Assembly: GCA_020253445.1 (NCBI GenBank)
Contig: JADCBP010000005.1
Location: 496,001-560,000 of the forward strand
Origin: Methylobacterium sp.
GTDB taxonomy: Bacteria; Pseudomonadota; Alphaproteobacteria; Rhizobiales; Beijerinckiaceae
DNA length: 64,000 nucleotides
Direction: 5' to 3'
In this document: positions 7,428 to 16,523 of the stretch, piece after piece
Layout: every line of letters begins with the position of its first letter
Numbering within the stretch: the first letter of the stretch is position 1
Program-made: the position numbers and the translations under genes
The notes under the pieces: generated by a model
Seen by the model: the letters and a program-made list of their open reading frames with translations, nothing else
What the model was told of the DNA's origin: nothing
Databases searched by the model: none

Positions 7428-8831
7428 ATGCGTTTGATGATCACTCTGCCGGCGATGGTTCTGACCTCTCCGGCCCTTGCGGCGGAAGGCTTCGACGGGA
7501 AAGGGCTTTCCTTCTGGTGGGCCTTGCCCTTTGCCGGATTGCTGCTCTGCATCGCGACCGGTCCCGTGCTCTACCATCGCACCTGGGAGCACCATTATGG
7601 CAAGATCACCGCGCTCTGGGCGGCGCTGATCATCCTGCCGCTCGTGCTGTTCAAGGGCGCGGGCGTGGCGCTGGAAGCCGTGCTGCACACGATGCTGCTC
7701 GAATACATGAGCTTCATCATCCTGCTCTTCGCGCTGTTCACCGTGGCCGGCGGCATTCTCGTGACCGGCAACCTGCGCGGCACGCCGGCGGTGAATACCG
7801 GTCTTCTCGCTATCGGCACGGCGCTCGCGAGCGTGGTGGGCACCACCGGCGCCTCGATGATCCTCATCCGGCCGATCATCCGCGCCAATGACAATCGCCG
7901 CCATAACGTGCATGTGGTGATCTTCTTCATCTTCCTCGTCTCGAATATCGGCGGCTCGCTCACGCCGCTGGGTGATCCGCCGCTGTTCCTCGGCTTCCTG
8001 CGCGGGGTGGATTTCTTCTGGACGACCTCGCACATGTTCGGCGAGTTCCTGTTCCTGTCGATCGCGCTGCTGGTGATCTTCTATATCTGGGACACTGTCC
8101 TGCATGCGAAGGATGACAAGCTGCCTCCGCTGCCGGACAAGACAGCCGATCGCGGCATCAAACTCTATGGCACCGTGAATTTCGCGCTGCTCGGCGCGAT
8201 CATCGTGATGATCCTGATCTCGGCCTCGTGGAAGCCGGGGGTGAGCATCAGGTTCCCGGGCGGTGCGGTGGAACTCCAGAACCTCGTGCGCGACATCGCG
8301 CTGGTGCTCATCGCGCTCATCTCGCTCAAGATCACGCCGAAGCCGGTGCGTTCGGGCAACGAGTTCAGCTGGGGGCCGATCCTGGAAGTGGCGAAGCTCT
8401 TCGCCGGCATCTTCATCTGCATGATTCCCGTGCTGGCCATGCTCAAGGCCGGCAAGGACGGCGCTTTCGCGCCGCTCGTCGCGCTGGTCTCGAACCCGGA
8501 TGGCAGCCCGAACAACGTGGCCTATTTCTGGCTCACGGGCACGCTCTCCTCCTTCCTCGACAATGCGCCGACCTACCTCGTCTTCTTCGAACTCGCAGGG
8601 GGTGACCCGAAGGTGCTGATGACCCAAGGCGCGCTGACGCTCGCAGCCATCTCCTGCGGCGCGGTGTTCATGGGGGCCAACAGCTATATCGGCAATGCCC
8701 CGAATTTCATGGTCTATGCCATCGCGAAGGATATGGGTGTGAAGATGCCCTCGTTCTTCGGCTACATGGTGTGGAGCGTGGGAATCCTCATTCCCCTGTT
8801 CATTGCGGTCACATTCATCTTCTTCCGTTGA
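7428..8831 (+). CDS. NhaD-type sodium:proton antiporter (IT superfamily)
   Basis: 467 residues, almost wholly hydrophobic, with about 12 predicted helices after a signal-like N-terminus (LPAMVLTSPALAAEG). Family marks are SNIGGSLTPLGDPPLFLGFL around residue 170, GTLSSFLDNAPTYLVFFELAGG near 370 and GANSYIGNAPNFMV. It should exchange Na+ for H+ across the inner membrane. ATG 7428 has a GGGAGGA ribosome site 7 nt upstream; the ORF-track start at 7284 lies in the upstream gap. It is followed within 9 bp by a second antiporter gene, so a joint role in ion and pH homeostasis is likely. Confidence 0.85.
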   Translation: MRLMITLPAMVLTSPALAAEGFDGKGLSFWWALPFAGLLLCIATGPVLYHRTWEHHYGKITALWAALIILPLVLFKGAGVALEAVLHTMLLEYMSFIILLFALFTVAGGILVTGNLRGTPAVNTGLLAIGTALASVVGTTGASMILIRPIIRANDNRRHNVHVVIFFIFLVSNIGGSLTPLGDPPLFLGFLRGVDFFWTTSHMFGEFLFLSIALLVIFYIWDTVLHAKDDKLPPLPDKTADRGIKLYGTVNFALLGAIIVMILISASWKPGVSIRFPGGAVELQNLVRDIALVLIALISLKITPKPVRSGNEFSWGPILEVAKLFAGIFICMIPVLAMLKAGKDGAFAPLVALVSNPDGSPNNVAYFWLTGTLSSFLDNAPTYLVFFELAGGDPKVLMTQGALTLAAISCGAVFMGANSYIGNAPNFMVYAIAKDMGVKMPSFFGYMVWSVGILIPLFIAVTFIFFR

Positions 8832-8840
8832 GGAGACATC

Positions 8841-10673
8841 ATGGCAGAAGTTCAGCACGGAGCCGGTTTCCGCGACGCGCTGATCTTCCTTGCCATGGCC
8901 GGTGTGATCGTTCCGGTCTTCCACCGGCTGAAGGTGAGCCCGGTGATCGGGTTCCTGCTGGGCGGCCTGTGCCTCGGGCCGCACGGCCTCGCCCGCTTCG
9001 CCGATCACGTGCCGTGGCTCGGTTATGTCACCATCACGGATATCGCCTCCGTGCTGCCCCTGGCCGAGCTGGGCGTGGTCTTCCTGCTCTTCACCATCGG
9101 GCTGGAGCTTTCCTTCGAGCGCCTGAAGCTGATGCATCGGCTGGTCTTTGGCCTGGGCACGGCGCAACTCATCGCGACCGCGACCGTTCTCGTCGGCATC
9201 GCCTGGAGCCTGGGCCTGCCGATGGTCGCGGCGATCATCATCGCCTTCGCGCTCTCGCTGTCCTCGACCGCCATCGTGCTGCCGGTGATGGCCGAGAGGA
9301 AGCGCCTCGCCACCACCGCCGGGCGAACGAGTTTCGCGATCCTGATCCTGCAGGATCTTGCCGTCGCGCCGATCCTCATCACGATCACGGCGATGGCGAA
9401 TCCTTCCGGTGGATCGGCGGTTCTGAGCTTCTCGAAGGCCTTCGCCTCGGGCATCGCGGTGATCGCGGTGCTGGTGATCGGCGGGCGCCTGCTGCTGCGG
9501 CCGCTGATGAAGCTCGTCGCGCGCTCCGGTAGCCAGGAGCTGTTTCTCGCCGCCTGTCTTCTCATTGCCATGGGGTCGGGCCTCATCGCCTCGGCGGCCG
9601 GGCATTCCATGGCGCTTGGCGCCTTCCTCGCGGGGCTGTTGCTCGCGGAAACCGAATATCGCCACGAGATCGAGGTGACGATCGGCCCCTTCAAGGGCCT
9701 GCTGCTGGGTCTGTTCTTCACCACGGCCGGTGCCCAGCTGGATCTGGTGGCGCTGGTCCAGAAGCCGGCGCTGCTGCTTGGTCTCGCGCTGGGTCTGATC
9801 GTGGTGAAGACGATCCTCCTTCTGGCTCTGTTGCGCGCGTTCCGGATTGCGGCCAGTGCGCATGCCGAAGTGGCCCTGTCGCTCGCGCCCGCAGGCGAAC
9901 TCGGCCTTGTCCTGATCGCCGCAGGCGGCGCGATGGGTGTGATCCGCCCGGAGATCGCGGCTCTCGCGTCCATCCTCGTGCTGCTCACGATGTTCGTCAC
10001 GCCCTTCCTGCATTCGGCGGGCATGCACCTCAGCCAACGCCAGCGGGTGGGGGCGCTGCCTAACGAAGCGCGCCGGCCAGAACAGGGCATGGGGGAGGGC
10101 AAGGTGATCGTGGTGGGCTTCGGGCGCGTGGGCCAGGTCGTGGCCGACATGCTGAAGCGCAACCGCATTGCCTACATCGCGGTGGATGTCGAACCGGCGG
10201 TCATCGCCAATGCCCGCAAGGCGGGTGTCGATGCGCTGTTCGGCGATGCGAGCCGCAGGGAATTTCTCCAGCGCATCGGCATCGCGCAGGCGCGCGCGCT
10301 GGTGGCGACCTCATCCGATCCCGATGCGGTCGAGCGCCTCGTGCGTGTGGCGCGGGCCGAGCGGCCGGATCTCATCATCATCGCCCGCGCGCGGGATGCG
10401 GACCACGCGGCGAAGCTCTATGCCCTCGGTGCGTCGGATGTCGTGCCGGAAACGGTGGAGGCCAGCCTGCAACTGGCCGAGAATGTCCTCGTCGATATCG
10501 GCGTGCCGATGGGGCTTGTCATCGCCTCGGTGCATGAGCGGCGCGACGAATTCCGCGCGGCACTGCAGAAAAGTGGCGCGACGCCGCGCCCCTCGCGCCT
10601 GGCTCGCCGTCCGGGCCTGAGGCGCGATGCACCCGAGCCGAAGGATGGCGATGCCGACGAGGCCGGGCGCTAG
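8841..10673 (+). CDS. CPA2-family K+(Na+)/H+ antiporter, Kef type with RCK domain
   Basis: 610 residues. An N-terminal 11-13 helix Na/H exchanger domain includes GFLLGGLCLGPHGLA and LELSFERLKLMH. A cytoplasmic TrkA-N/RCK domain starts near residue 415 (VIVVGFGRVGQVVADMLKRN) with the NAD-binding Rossmann motif. Kef-type proteins release K+ in exchange for H+ under nucleotide or glutathione control. There is a good AGGAG site 9 nt before the ATG. The gene ends inside a mosaic repeat whose first three bases (TAG) are the stop codon. Confidence 0.9.
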   Translation: MAEVQHGAGFRDALIFLAMAGVIVPVFHRLKVSPVIGFLLGGLCLGPHGLARFADHVPWLGYVTITDIASVLPLAELGVVFLLFTIGLELSFERLKLMHRLVFGLGTAQLIATATVLVGIAWSLGLPMVAAIIIAFALSLSSTAIVLPVMAERKRLATTAGRTSFAILILQDLAVAPILITITAMANPSGGSAVLSFSKAFASGIAVIAVLVIGGRLLLRPLMKLVARSGSQELFLAACLLIAMGSGLIASAAGHSMALGAFLAGLLLAETEYRHEIEVTIGPFKGLLLGLFFTTAGAQLDLVALVQKPALLLGLALGLIVVKTILLLALLRAFRIAASAHAEVALSLAPAGELGLVLIAAGGAMGVIRPEIAALASILVLLTMFVTPFLHSAGMHLSQRQRVGALPNEARRPEQGMGEGKVIVVGFGRVGQVVADMLKRNRIAYIAVDVEPAVIANARKAGVDALFGDASRREFLQRIGIAQARALVATSSDPDAVERLVRVARAERPDLIIIARARDADHAAKLYALGASDVVPETVEASLQLAENVLVDIGVPMGLVIASVHERRDEFRAALQKSGATPRPSRLARRPGLRRDAPEPKDGDADEAGR

Positions 10674-10718
10674 AGCATTTTCCGACCAAGTGGATACCGG
10701 TTGGTCGAAGAAAATGCG
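10671..10718. repeat. Mosaic repeat, half-type 1 (copy A)
   Basis: TAGAGCATTTTCC... ends GAAGAAAATGCG. GCATTTTC (10675-10682) and GAAAATGC (10710-10717) form outer arms, and CGACCAA/TTGGTCG form inner arms around GTGGATACC. A diverged copy lies between rpmI and rplT. The pattern matches intergenic palindromic repeats common in Rhizobiales genomes. Its TAG is the stop codon of the antiporter gene. Confidence 0.75.
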
Positions 10719-10734
10719 TGAAACAATAAGGAAT

Positions 10735-10840
10735 TAGAGCGGATTCTGATCTGACAGAAAGAGATCTGGCGCTCACTCTTGTTGTTTTCGCATCCGCTTT
10801 TTTGCGCCAACCGGCATCCAACTGGCGGGCGGATACTCTA
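10735..10840. repeat. Mosaic repeat, half-type 2 (copy A, 106 bp)
   Basis: Begins TAGAGCGGATTCTGATCTGA and ends GGCGGATACTCTA. A second copy of exactly the same length is at 55438-55543, sharing CGCTCACTCTT, TTTTCGCATCCGCTTTTTT and CGCCAACCGG..ATCCA. GCATCCGC and GCGGAT are able to pair across the T-rich segment, giving a hairpin. The right-hand CTA is the glcF stop codon on the minus strand. Confidence 0.85.
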
Positions 10841-12169
10841 GCCGGCCTTTTCGCCGGCCAGAGCCGCCGGCTTCTCGCCGCCGAGCGCCCAATCCACGAG
10901 TTCGATCGTGTGGAGGATGGGCGTCGCCTCGCCGCGCTCTCTCATGCCCAGGCCGATCTGCGTGATGCAGCCGAGATTGCCCGTGGCGATCACATCCGGT
11001 TTCAGCCGCGCGATGTTGCGGGTTTTCCGCGCGCGAAGACGGCCGGAAATCTCCGGCTGGAGCATGTTGTAGGTGCCGGCGGAGCCACAGCAGATATGCC
11101 CTTCCGGCACATCCTTCACCGTGAAACCGAGGGAACGCAGGATCGTCTTCGGCGCATCCGTGACCTTCTGGCCATGCTGCATCGAGCAGGCGGAATGATA
11201 GGCGACCGTGAGGCCGGTTTCCCGCGCGGGGGCAAGGTTGAGCGTCGCGAGAAACTCCGTAATGTCCCGGGCCAGGGCCGAAACCCGCGCCGCCTTTTCG
11301 GCATAGGCGGAATTGTTGCGGAACATGAAGCCATAATCCTTGATGGTCGTGCCGCAGCCCGAGGCCGTGATGATGATCGCATCGAGGCCCTTTCCCTCGA
11401 TCTCGGCGATCCAGGCATCGATCAGCTTCTCGGCCTGGTGGTGCGCGGTCTCCTCCTGGCCCATATGGTGCACGAGCGCGCCGCAGCAGCCCTCGCCCTT
11501 GGGCAGCACCACCTCGATTCCGAGGCGCGTGAGCACGCGGATGGCCGCCTCGTTGATGCCCGGCGCGAGCACCGGCTGCGCGCAGCCCGAGAGCATCGCC
11601 ACGCGACCCTTGCGCGCGGTTTTCGGCGCGAACACGGCCGGGCCGTCCATCGCGGAGCGCGAAGGGAGGGAGGAAGGCGCGAGGCCGAGCATCGCGCCCA
11701 TCTGCTTGCCCACCACCGGCAGCTTCTCTACGATGGGCCGGAAGGGTTTCGCAATCGCCGAGGCCAGCAGCGCCAGGCGGAAGCGGTTGGGGTAGGGCAG
11801 CACATGCGCCAGAATGCCGCGCATCAGGCGCTCGTTCCACGGGCGCCTGTAGGTCTTCTCGATATGCGCGCGGGCATGGTCCACGAGGTGCATGTAATGC
11901 ACGCCCGAGGGGCAGGTCGTCATGCAGGAGAGGCAGGAAAGGCAGCGATCGATATGGGTCACCACCTCTTTCGTGGCGGGCTCGCCGCTCTCGAACATCT
12001 TCTTGATGAGATAGATGCGCCCGCGCGGGCTATCGAGTTCATCGCCGAGTTCGAGATAGGTCGGGCAGGTGGCGGTGCAGAAACCGCAATGGACGCAGGT
12101 CCGGAGGATCTTCTCCGAGGCCTGCATGGCGGGATCGGCGAGTGCCGCGAGCGAAAAACTGGTTTGCAT
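10838..12169 (-). CDS. glcF: Glycolate oxidase iron-sulfur subunit
   Basis: 443 residues. It carries two 4Fe-4S ferredoxin-type motifs at the N-terminus (CVHCGFCTATCPT; CLSCLSCMTTCPSG) and two CCG domains (GEGCCGALVHHMGQEE; ICCGSAGTYNMLQP). GlcF transfers electrons from the GlcD/GlcE flavoproteins to the respiratory chain during oxidation of glycolate to glyoxylate. ATG 12169 (MQTSFSLAAL) lies 8 nt after glcE ends; the ORF-track start at 12544 lies inside glcE. It is the last gene of glcDEF, and its stop codon is provided by a repeat end. Confidence 0.95.
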   Translation of the reverse strand: MQTSFSLAALADPAMQASEKILRTCVHCGFCTATCPTYLELGDELDSPRGRIYLIKKMFESGEPATKEVVTHIDRCLSCLSCMTTCPSGVHYMHLVDHARAHIEKTYRRPWNERLMRGILAHVLPYPNRFRLALLASAIAKPFRPIVEKLPVVGKQMGAMLGLAPSSLPSRSAMDGPAVFAPKTARKGRVAMLSGCAQPVLAPGINEAAIRVLTRLGIEVVLPKGEGCCGALVHHMGQEETAHHQAEKLIDAWIAEIEGKGLDAIIITASGCGTTIKDYGFMFRNNSAYAEKAARVSALARDITEFLATLNLAPARETGLTVAYHSACSMQHGQKVTDAPKTILRSLGFTVKDVPEGHICCGSAGTYNMLQPEISGRLRARKTRNIARLKPDVIATGNLGCITQIGLGMRERGEATPILHTIELVDWALGGEKPAALAGEKAG

Positions 12170-12177
12170 GGCAACCC

Positions 12178-13389
12178 TCAACAGCTCGCGTGCATGCGGC
12201 CGGGATTGATCAATCCGGCGGGATCGAAGCTCGCCTTGATCCGCGCCGAAAGTGCCGCCACCGGCGCGGGTTCCGGCTGGAAGACCGGCACGGCGGCGCG
12301 AATGGAATCGGGGGCGCGGACAAGCGTCGCATGCCCCTTTCCGCCAAGCGCGGCGCGGATGGCGCTCGCACCGGCATCGCCGCTTGCGGGCGTCGCGAGC
12401 CAGAGGAGGCCGCCGCCCCAATCGAGGAAGAGCCTCGCTCCGGAACTGGCCTCGCGCAAGGCTTGCGCCAGGCCCGGCGCGTGCGACGGCTTCATGGAGA
12501 TGCGCCAGAGCGCCGTGTCGCGCGGCGCGGCGAGCAGTCTGCAATCGCGGATCGCGACCCAGATCTGTTCGGATTCCGCCTTGTCGATCCGCTTTGGCGT
12601 GCCGAAACGCTGGAGCCTCTCGGCCAGGGCGGGGAACCGATAATCGATCGAGGCCGGAAAATTCTCGAAGCGCAGCAGCGTGCGCGCCCTCTCCGCTCCC
12701 ATCCCTGCCGGGAGATGCGCCGCGCCGGTCACCTCGAATGGCGAGCCGAGCGCGGCCGACATCGCGGCCACGGCATCGGCTTCCGAAAGCCCTTCGAAAA
12801 GCATTGTCGCAGTTGCTTCGGGGCGCGGCAGCACCTTGAAGGTGACTTCCGTGAGAATGCCGAGCGTGCCATGCGCCCCGGCCTGAAGCTTCACGAGGTC
12901 GAGGCCCGTGACATTCTTCATCACGCGGCCGCCGGAACGGATGATCTCGCCGCGTCCGTTCACGAAACGCACGCCGATGAGATGATCGCGGCAGGCCCCG
13001 ACGACCACGCGACGCGGGCCGGAGACATTGGCCGCCACCACGCCGCCGATGGTCGGCTCGCCATTCGTGCCATAGATGGCGCGGTGGTCCATCGGTTCGA
13101 AGGGCAGCATCTGGCCCTTTTCGGCGAGGGTTTCCTCCACCACGCGCAAGGGTGTGCCGGCGCGTGCCGAGATCACCATCTCGGCGGGCTCATGCAGCGT
13201 CACGCCCGAAAGGTCGGCCGTGGAGATCGTGACAGCGTTGTTTCCGGGGCGCCCGAGGCCGGCGCGCGTGCCCCCGCCCTGCACATTCAGCGATGCGCCG
13301 AGACCTTCCACCTCGCGCACGATTCCCGCCGCCTCGCGCACGATTCCCGCGAGTTCATCCTCGTTCCGGGGCCGTCGAAGCGTGATCAT
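12178..13389 (-). CDS. glcE: Glycolate oxidase FAD-binding subunit
   Basis: 403 residues with a PCMH-type FAD domain (NVQGGGTRAGLGRP near residue 36; GEPTIGGVVAANVSGPRR; GAHGTLGILTEVTFKV) and a shorter C-terminal half than GlcD. It forms the glycolate dehydrogenase complex with GlcD and GlcF. The ATG shares its A with the glcD stop (TGATG), implying translational coupling. A 7-residue tandem duplication near the N-terminus (GIVREAA GIVREVE) is visible in DNA as a 21-bp direct repeat. Confidence 0.95.
   Translation of the reverse strand: MITLRRPRNEDELAGIVREAAGIVREVEGLGASLNVQGGGTRAGLGRPGNNAVTISTADLSGVTLHEPAEMVISARAGTPLRVVEETLAEKGQMLPFEPMDHRAIYGTNGEPTIGGVVAANVSGPRRVVVGACRDHLIGVRFVNGRGEIIRSGGRVMKNVTGLDLVKLQAGAHGTLGILTEVTFKVLPRPEATATMLFEGLSEADAVAAMSAALGSPFEVTGAAHLPAGMGAERARTLLRFENFPASIDYRFPALAERLQRFGTPKRIDKAESEQIWVAIRDCRLLAAPRDTALWRISMKPSHAPGLAQALREASSGARLFLDWGGGLLWLATPASGDAGASAIRAALGGKGHATLVRAPDSIRAAVPVFQPEPAPVAALSARIKASFDPAGLINPGRMHASC
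13310..13350. repeat. 21-bp tandem duplication inside glcE
   Basis: CCTCGCGCACGATTCCCGC occurs at 13311 and again at 13332, a 21-bp period that keeps the reading frame and duplicates seven residues of GlcE. It is perfect over 19 bp, which suggests a recent slippage event. Confidence 0.7.
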
Positions 13390-14819
13390 CAGACACGTCC
13401 CTCCAGCGGGAAAACCTTGGCGGGGTTGAGAAGCCAGCCGGCATCGAAGGCCGCGCGCACGCGCATCTGCTGATCGAGTTCAGGCGGCTTGAACTGGTGG
13501 CGCATCAGGTCGCGCTTCTCGATTCCCACGCCATGCTCGCCGGTGAGGCAGCCGCCGACTTCCACGCAAAGTTTCAGGATGTCATTGCCCGCTTCCTCCG
13601 CCTTCATGGCCTCGGCGGGGTCGTTCACGTTATAGAGGATCAGCGGATGCAGGTTGCCATCACCCGCATGGAACACATTCGCGACGCGCAGGCCGTAATG
13701 CTTCACGATTTCATCAATCCGGCGAAGCACATGGGGCAGTTGACCGGTGGGGATGGTGCCATCCATGCAGATGTAATCGGCGATGCGGCCCGTGGCGCCG
13801 AAGGCGGATTTCCGGCCCTTCCAGATCGCCGCAGTCTCCATCGCGGACCTTGACTCCTTCACGCGTTTCACGCCGTGCTTCCTGGCAATCTCCACGATCT
13901 TCGCCAGCGTGGCGTCCATCTCCGCATCCGAGCCTTCGACCTCGATGATGAGCAGGGCTTCCACATCCATGGGATAGCCCGCCTTTGCGAAAGCCTCGCA
14001 GATGTCGATCGCCGGCTTGTCCATGAATTCCATCGCGACGGGCACGATGCCCGCCCCGATGATCGCCGCGACCGCCTTTCCTGCCTCCTCGCTCGTCCCG
14101 AAGCCGAAGAGCACGGGGCGCGCGCCTTCCGCGGAGGGGAGAATGCGCACAATCGCCTCGGTCATGATGCCGAGCTGGCCTTCCGAGCCGCAGACGAGCC
14201 CAAGCAGGTCGTAGCCCGGCGCATCCATGGCCTCGCCGCCGATCTCGATCACCGTGCCATCGACCAGCACGAGCGTGACGCCGAGAATGTTGTTGGTGGT
14301 CACTCCATATTTCAGGCAGTGCGCGCCGCCGGAATTCATGCCGATATTGCCGCCGATGGTGCAGGCAAGCTGGCTGGAGGGGTCGGGCGCATAGAAGAAG
14401 CCATCCGCAGAGACGGCATGGGTGATGGCGAGATTCGTCACTCCAGCCTGCACCCTCGCGAGGCGATCCGGGTAGTTCACCTCGAGGATTCGGCTCATCT
14501 TGGAGAGGCCGATCACCACGGCGTCTTCCTGCGGAATGGCGCCGCCGCAGAGCGAGGTACCCGCGCCGCGTGGCACGACCGGCACCCGATGCTGGTGGCA
14601 GAAGGCGAGGACGGCCGAGACCTCGGCGGTCGTTTCGGGCAGTACCACGGCGAGCGGCACGCGCCGATAGGCGGTGAAGGCATCCGTCTCGAAGGCGCGG
14701 CGCTCATCCTCGCTGGTCACGAGGCAGGCGGGCGGCACCAGACCGGACAGTCCCGCGATCAGGAAATCGCGGCGTGCGAGCACGTCCGCCCTTGGTTCGG
14801 GGAATGGAATCGCAGTCAT
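13389..14819 (-). CDS. glcD: Glycolate oxidase catalytic flavoprotein subunit
   Basis: 476 residues, FAD-linked oxidase family. The FAD-binding segment PVVPRGAGTSLCGGAIPQ lies near residue 80 and ACTIGGNIGMNSGGAHCLKYG near 150. The C-terminal metal/substrate region has VFHAGDGNLHPLI and GEHGVGIEKRDLM. It oxidises glycolate (or D-lactate-like 2-hydroxy acids) to the 2-oxo acid. ATG 14819 is preceded by AAGGGAGGT, a near-perfect Shine-Dalgarno, so the ORF-track extension to 14870 is rejected. It is the first gene of glcDEF and is divergent from a LysR regulator. Confidence 0.95.
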   Translation of the reverse strand: MTAIPFPEPRADVLARRDFLIAGLSGLVPPACLVTSEDERRAFETDAFTAYRRVPLAVVLPETTAEVSAVLAFCHQHRVPVVPRGAGTSLCGGAIPQEDAVVIGLSKMSRILEVNYPDRLARVQAGVTNLAITHAVSADGFFYAPDPSSQLACTIGGNIGMNSGGAHCLKYGVTTNNILGVTLVLVDGTVIEIGGEAMDAPGYDLLGLVCGSEGQLGIMTEAIVRILPSAEGARPVLFGFGTSEEAGKAVAAIIGAGIVPVAMEFMDKPAIDICEAFAKAGYPMDVEALLIIEVEGSDAEMDATLAKIVEIARKHGVKRVKESRSAMETAAIWKGRKSAFGATGRIADYICMDGTIPTGQLPHVLRRIDEIVKHYGLRVANVFHAGDGNLHPLILYNVNDPAEAMKAEEAGNDILKLCVEVGGCLTGEHGVGIEKRDLMRHQFKPPELDQQMRVRAAFDAGWLLNPAKVFPLEGRV

Positions 14820-15000
14820 CGGACCTCCCTTGCACGATGCCGGCCCCATGGACGGACCCTTCTTCATCATAGTTCATCCGATGCCGTCTGACAGCACCGA
14901 TGGTGACACATGGGTTCTGTTCCAAATCTGCATGAATGCCCTAAATTGTCGCCATGGACAAAAGGCGGCAGCCTGCGCTGCGCCGGATGGGCGGGGCAAC

Positions 15001-15915
15001 ATGGACCGGCTGGGCGATCTCGAAATCTTCGCGCGCGTCGCCTCCACCGGCTCGATGTCGCAGGCGGCGCGCGAACTGGGTCTGTCCCCGCCGGTCATTT
15101 CCAAGCGCATCAAGCGCCTGGAAGAGCGGCTCGGCACGCGTCTGCTCCAGCGCACCACGCGGCAGATCGTGCTGACCGATTCGGGGCGTGGCTTCCAGGA
15201 GCGGGTTGTCGCGATTCTCGGCTCGGTGGACGAGGCGGAGGCCTGGGTTTCCCAGCGCGCCCATGTGGCGCGCGGGCCCCTGCGCATATCCGCGCCTTCC
15301 ACCTTCGGGCGCCTGCATGTCGCCCCGCATCTCGTGCGCTTTCTCGAGAAGTATCCGGAAATCTCCGTCGATCTCTCCCTGTCGGATTCCTTCGTCGATG
15401 TCGTGGGTGACGGCTTCGATGTGGCTTTGCGCATCGCCGATCTCGGCGATACGAGCCTTGTTGCCCGCAAGCTTGCGCCGAACCATCGCCTGCTCTGTGC
15501 CTCGCCGGCCTATCTCGCCCGCAACGGCACGCCGCAGGTCCTCTCGGACCTCGCGCGCCACAAACTGCTTGTGCACAATAGCGACCATTGGCGGCTGGAA
15601 GGGCCAGAGGGACCGGTGACCGTGCCAGTGCCTTCGATTGTGGTGACGAACTCCTCCGAAGTGATCCGCGAGGCGGTGCTGGCCGGCCTCGGTATCGCAT
15701 TGCGCTCCACCTGGGATATCGGGCCCGAACTCAAGTCGGGCCAGTTGGTGCAAATCCTGCCGCGCTATCGCGGCGGCCATCGCGTGGCGATCCATGCCAT
15801 CTACCCCTCGCGGCGGCATCTGCCGCAACGCACGCGGGTCTTCATTGATTTCCTGGCGGAGCTTTATGGTCCCGTGCCCAGCTGGGACCAGGGACTCGAA
15901 CTGCCTTCCCCCTGA
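15001..15915 (+). CDS. LysR-family regulator divergent from glcDEF
   Basis: 304 residues. An N-terminal winged helix-turn-helix (MDRLGDLEIFARVASTGSMSQAARELGLSPP) is followed by a LysR substrate-binding domain (RGPLRISAPSTFGRLHVAPH; VALRIADLGDTSLVARKL). It belongs to the subgroup close to DmlR/YafC. It is divergent from glcD with about 180 bp between starts, the usual layout for a LysR activator of a catabolic operon, so control of glcDEF is the likely job. The start at 15001 follows a GGGCGGGG stretch. The ORF track extends upstream through the promoter region without support. Confidence 0.85.
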   Translation: MDRLGDLEIFARVASTGSMSQAARELGLSPPVISKRIKRLEERLGTRLLQRTTRQIVLTDSGRGFQERVVAILGSVDEAEAWVSQRAHVARGPLRISAPSTFGRLHVAPHLVRFLEKYPEISVDLSLSDSFVDVVGDGFDVALRIADLGDTSLVARKLAPNHRLLCASPAYLARNGTPQVLSDLARHKLLVHNSDHWRLEGPEGPVTVPVPSIVVTNSSEVIREAVLAGLGIALRSTWDIGPELKSGQLVQILPRYRGGHRVAIHAIYPSRRHLPQRTRVFIDFLAELYGPVPSWDQGLELPSP

Positions 15916-16019
15916 GGGCGGCGGCGATAACCCTTTGCCTGTCCGCTTGCCTTGTCCGCTTGTGCCGATGGCGGAAACCGGTATCTTCGGTTGGGAAAAT
16001 TTTCATGACGAGGATCGCG

Positions 16020-16403
16020 ATGCTTCGTGCCGTTGCCCTTTCCGCCTTATTGGCCCTGCCTGCCGCCTCTGCTTTCGCGCAGGATGCGGAAGCCGGCAAG
16101 AGTGTCTTCAACCAATGCCGCGCCTGCCACCAGGTGGGCGAGACCGCCCGGAATGGCGCGGGGCCGGTGCTGAACGGCCTGTTCGGCCGCAAGGCCGGCA
16201 CGGTGCCCGGCTACAATTATTCGGAAGCCAACAAGAATTCGGGCATCATCTGGGACGAGACGAATTTCGCGGCCTATATCAAGGATCCGAAGGCGTTCAT
16301 GCCGGGCAACAAGATGGCCTATGCCGGCCTGAAGGACGACAGGCGCATCGCGGACCTCATCGCCTATCTCAAGACCTTCGGGCCGGACGGCAAGCCCAGA
16401 TAA
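16020..16403 (+). CDS. Class I c-type cytochrome
   Basis: 127 residues with a cleavable signal peptide (MLRAVALSALLALPAASAFA), one haem-attachment motif CRACH and a distal Met ligand in MPGNKMAYAG. The size and spacing fit cytochrome c2/c550-type soluble periplasmic electron carriers. The start could be ATG 16005 or 16020; a GACGAGGA ribosome site favours 16020. It is a single gene after the LysR gene on the same strand. Its electron partner is not indicated by neighbours. Confidence 0.85.
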   Translation: MLRAVALSALLALPAASAFAQDAEAGKSVFNQCRACHQVGETARNGAGPVLNGLFGRKAGTVPGYNYSEANKNSGIIWDETNFAAYIKDPKAFMPGNKMAYAGLKDDRRIADLIAYLKTFGPDGKPR

Positions 16404-16523
16404 GCCGGCTGTGGCGGCTGCATCCTCGCAAGGCGGGCGCCGGGACGGGGCTCCGCCTTTTCTCTCTCTTGACGGCCGCGTGCAGGCAGTCCTTCATCGT
16501 GGGGAAATCAGGGGGAGTGCGCC

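Noticed and set aside
6453-10037. A 1194-codon minus-strand ORF across nhaD and the Kef-type antiporter genes
   Set aside because: Only its last 260 codons (6453-7232) form a recognisable protein. The rest is charged low-complexity sequence (runs of E, R, H, Q, D) typical of the antisense frame of GC-rich membrane-protein genes.
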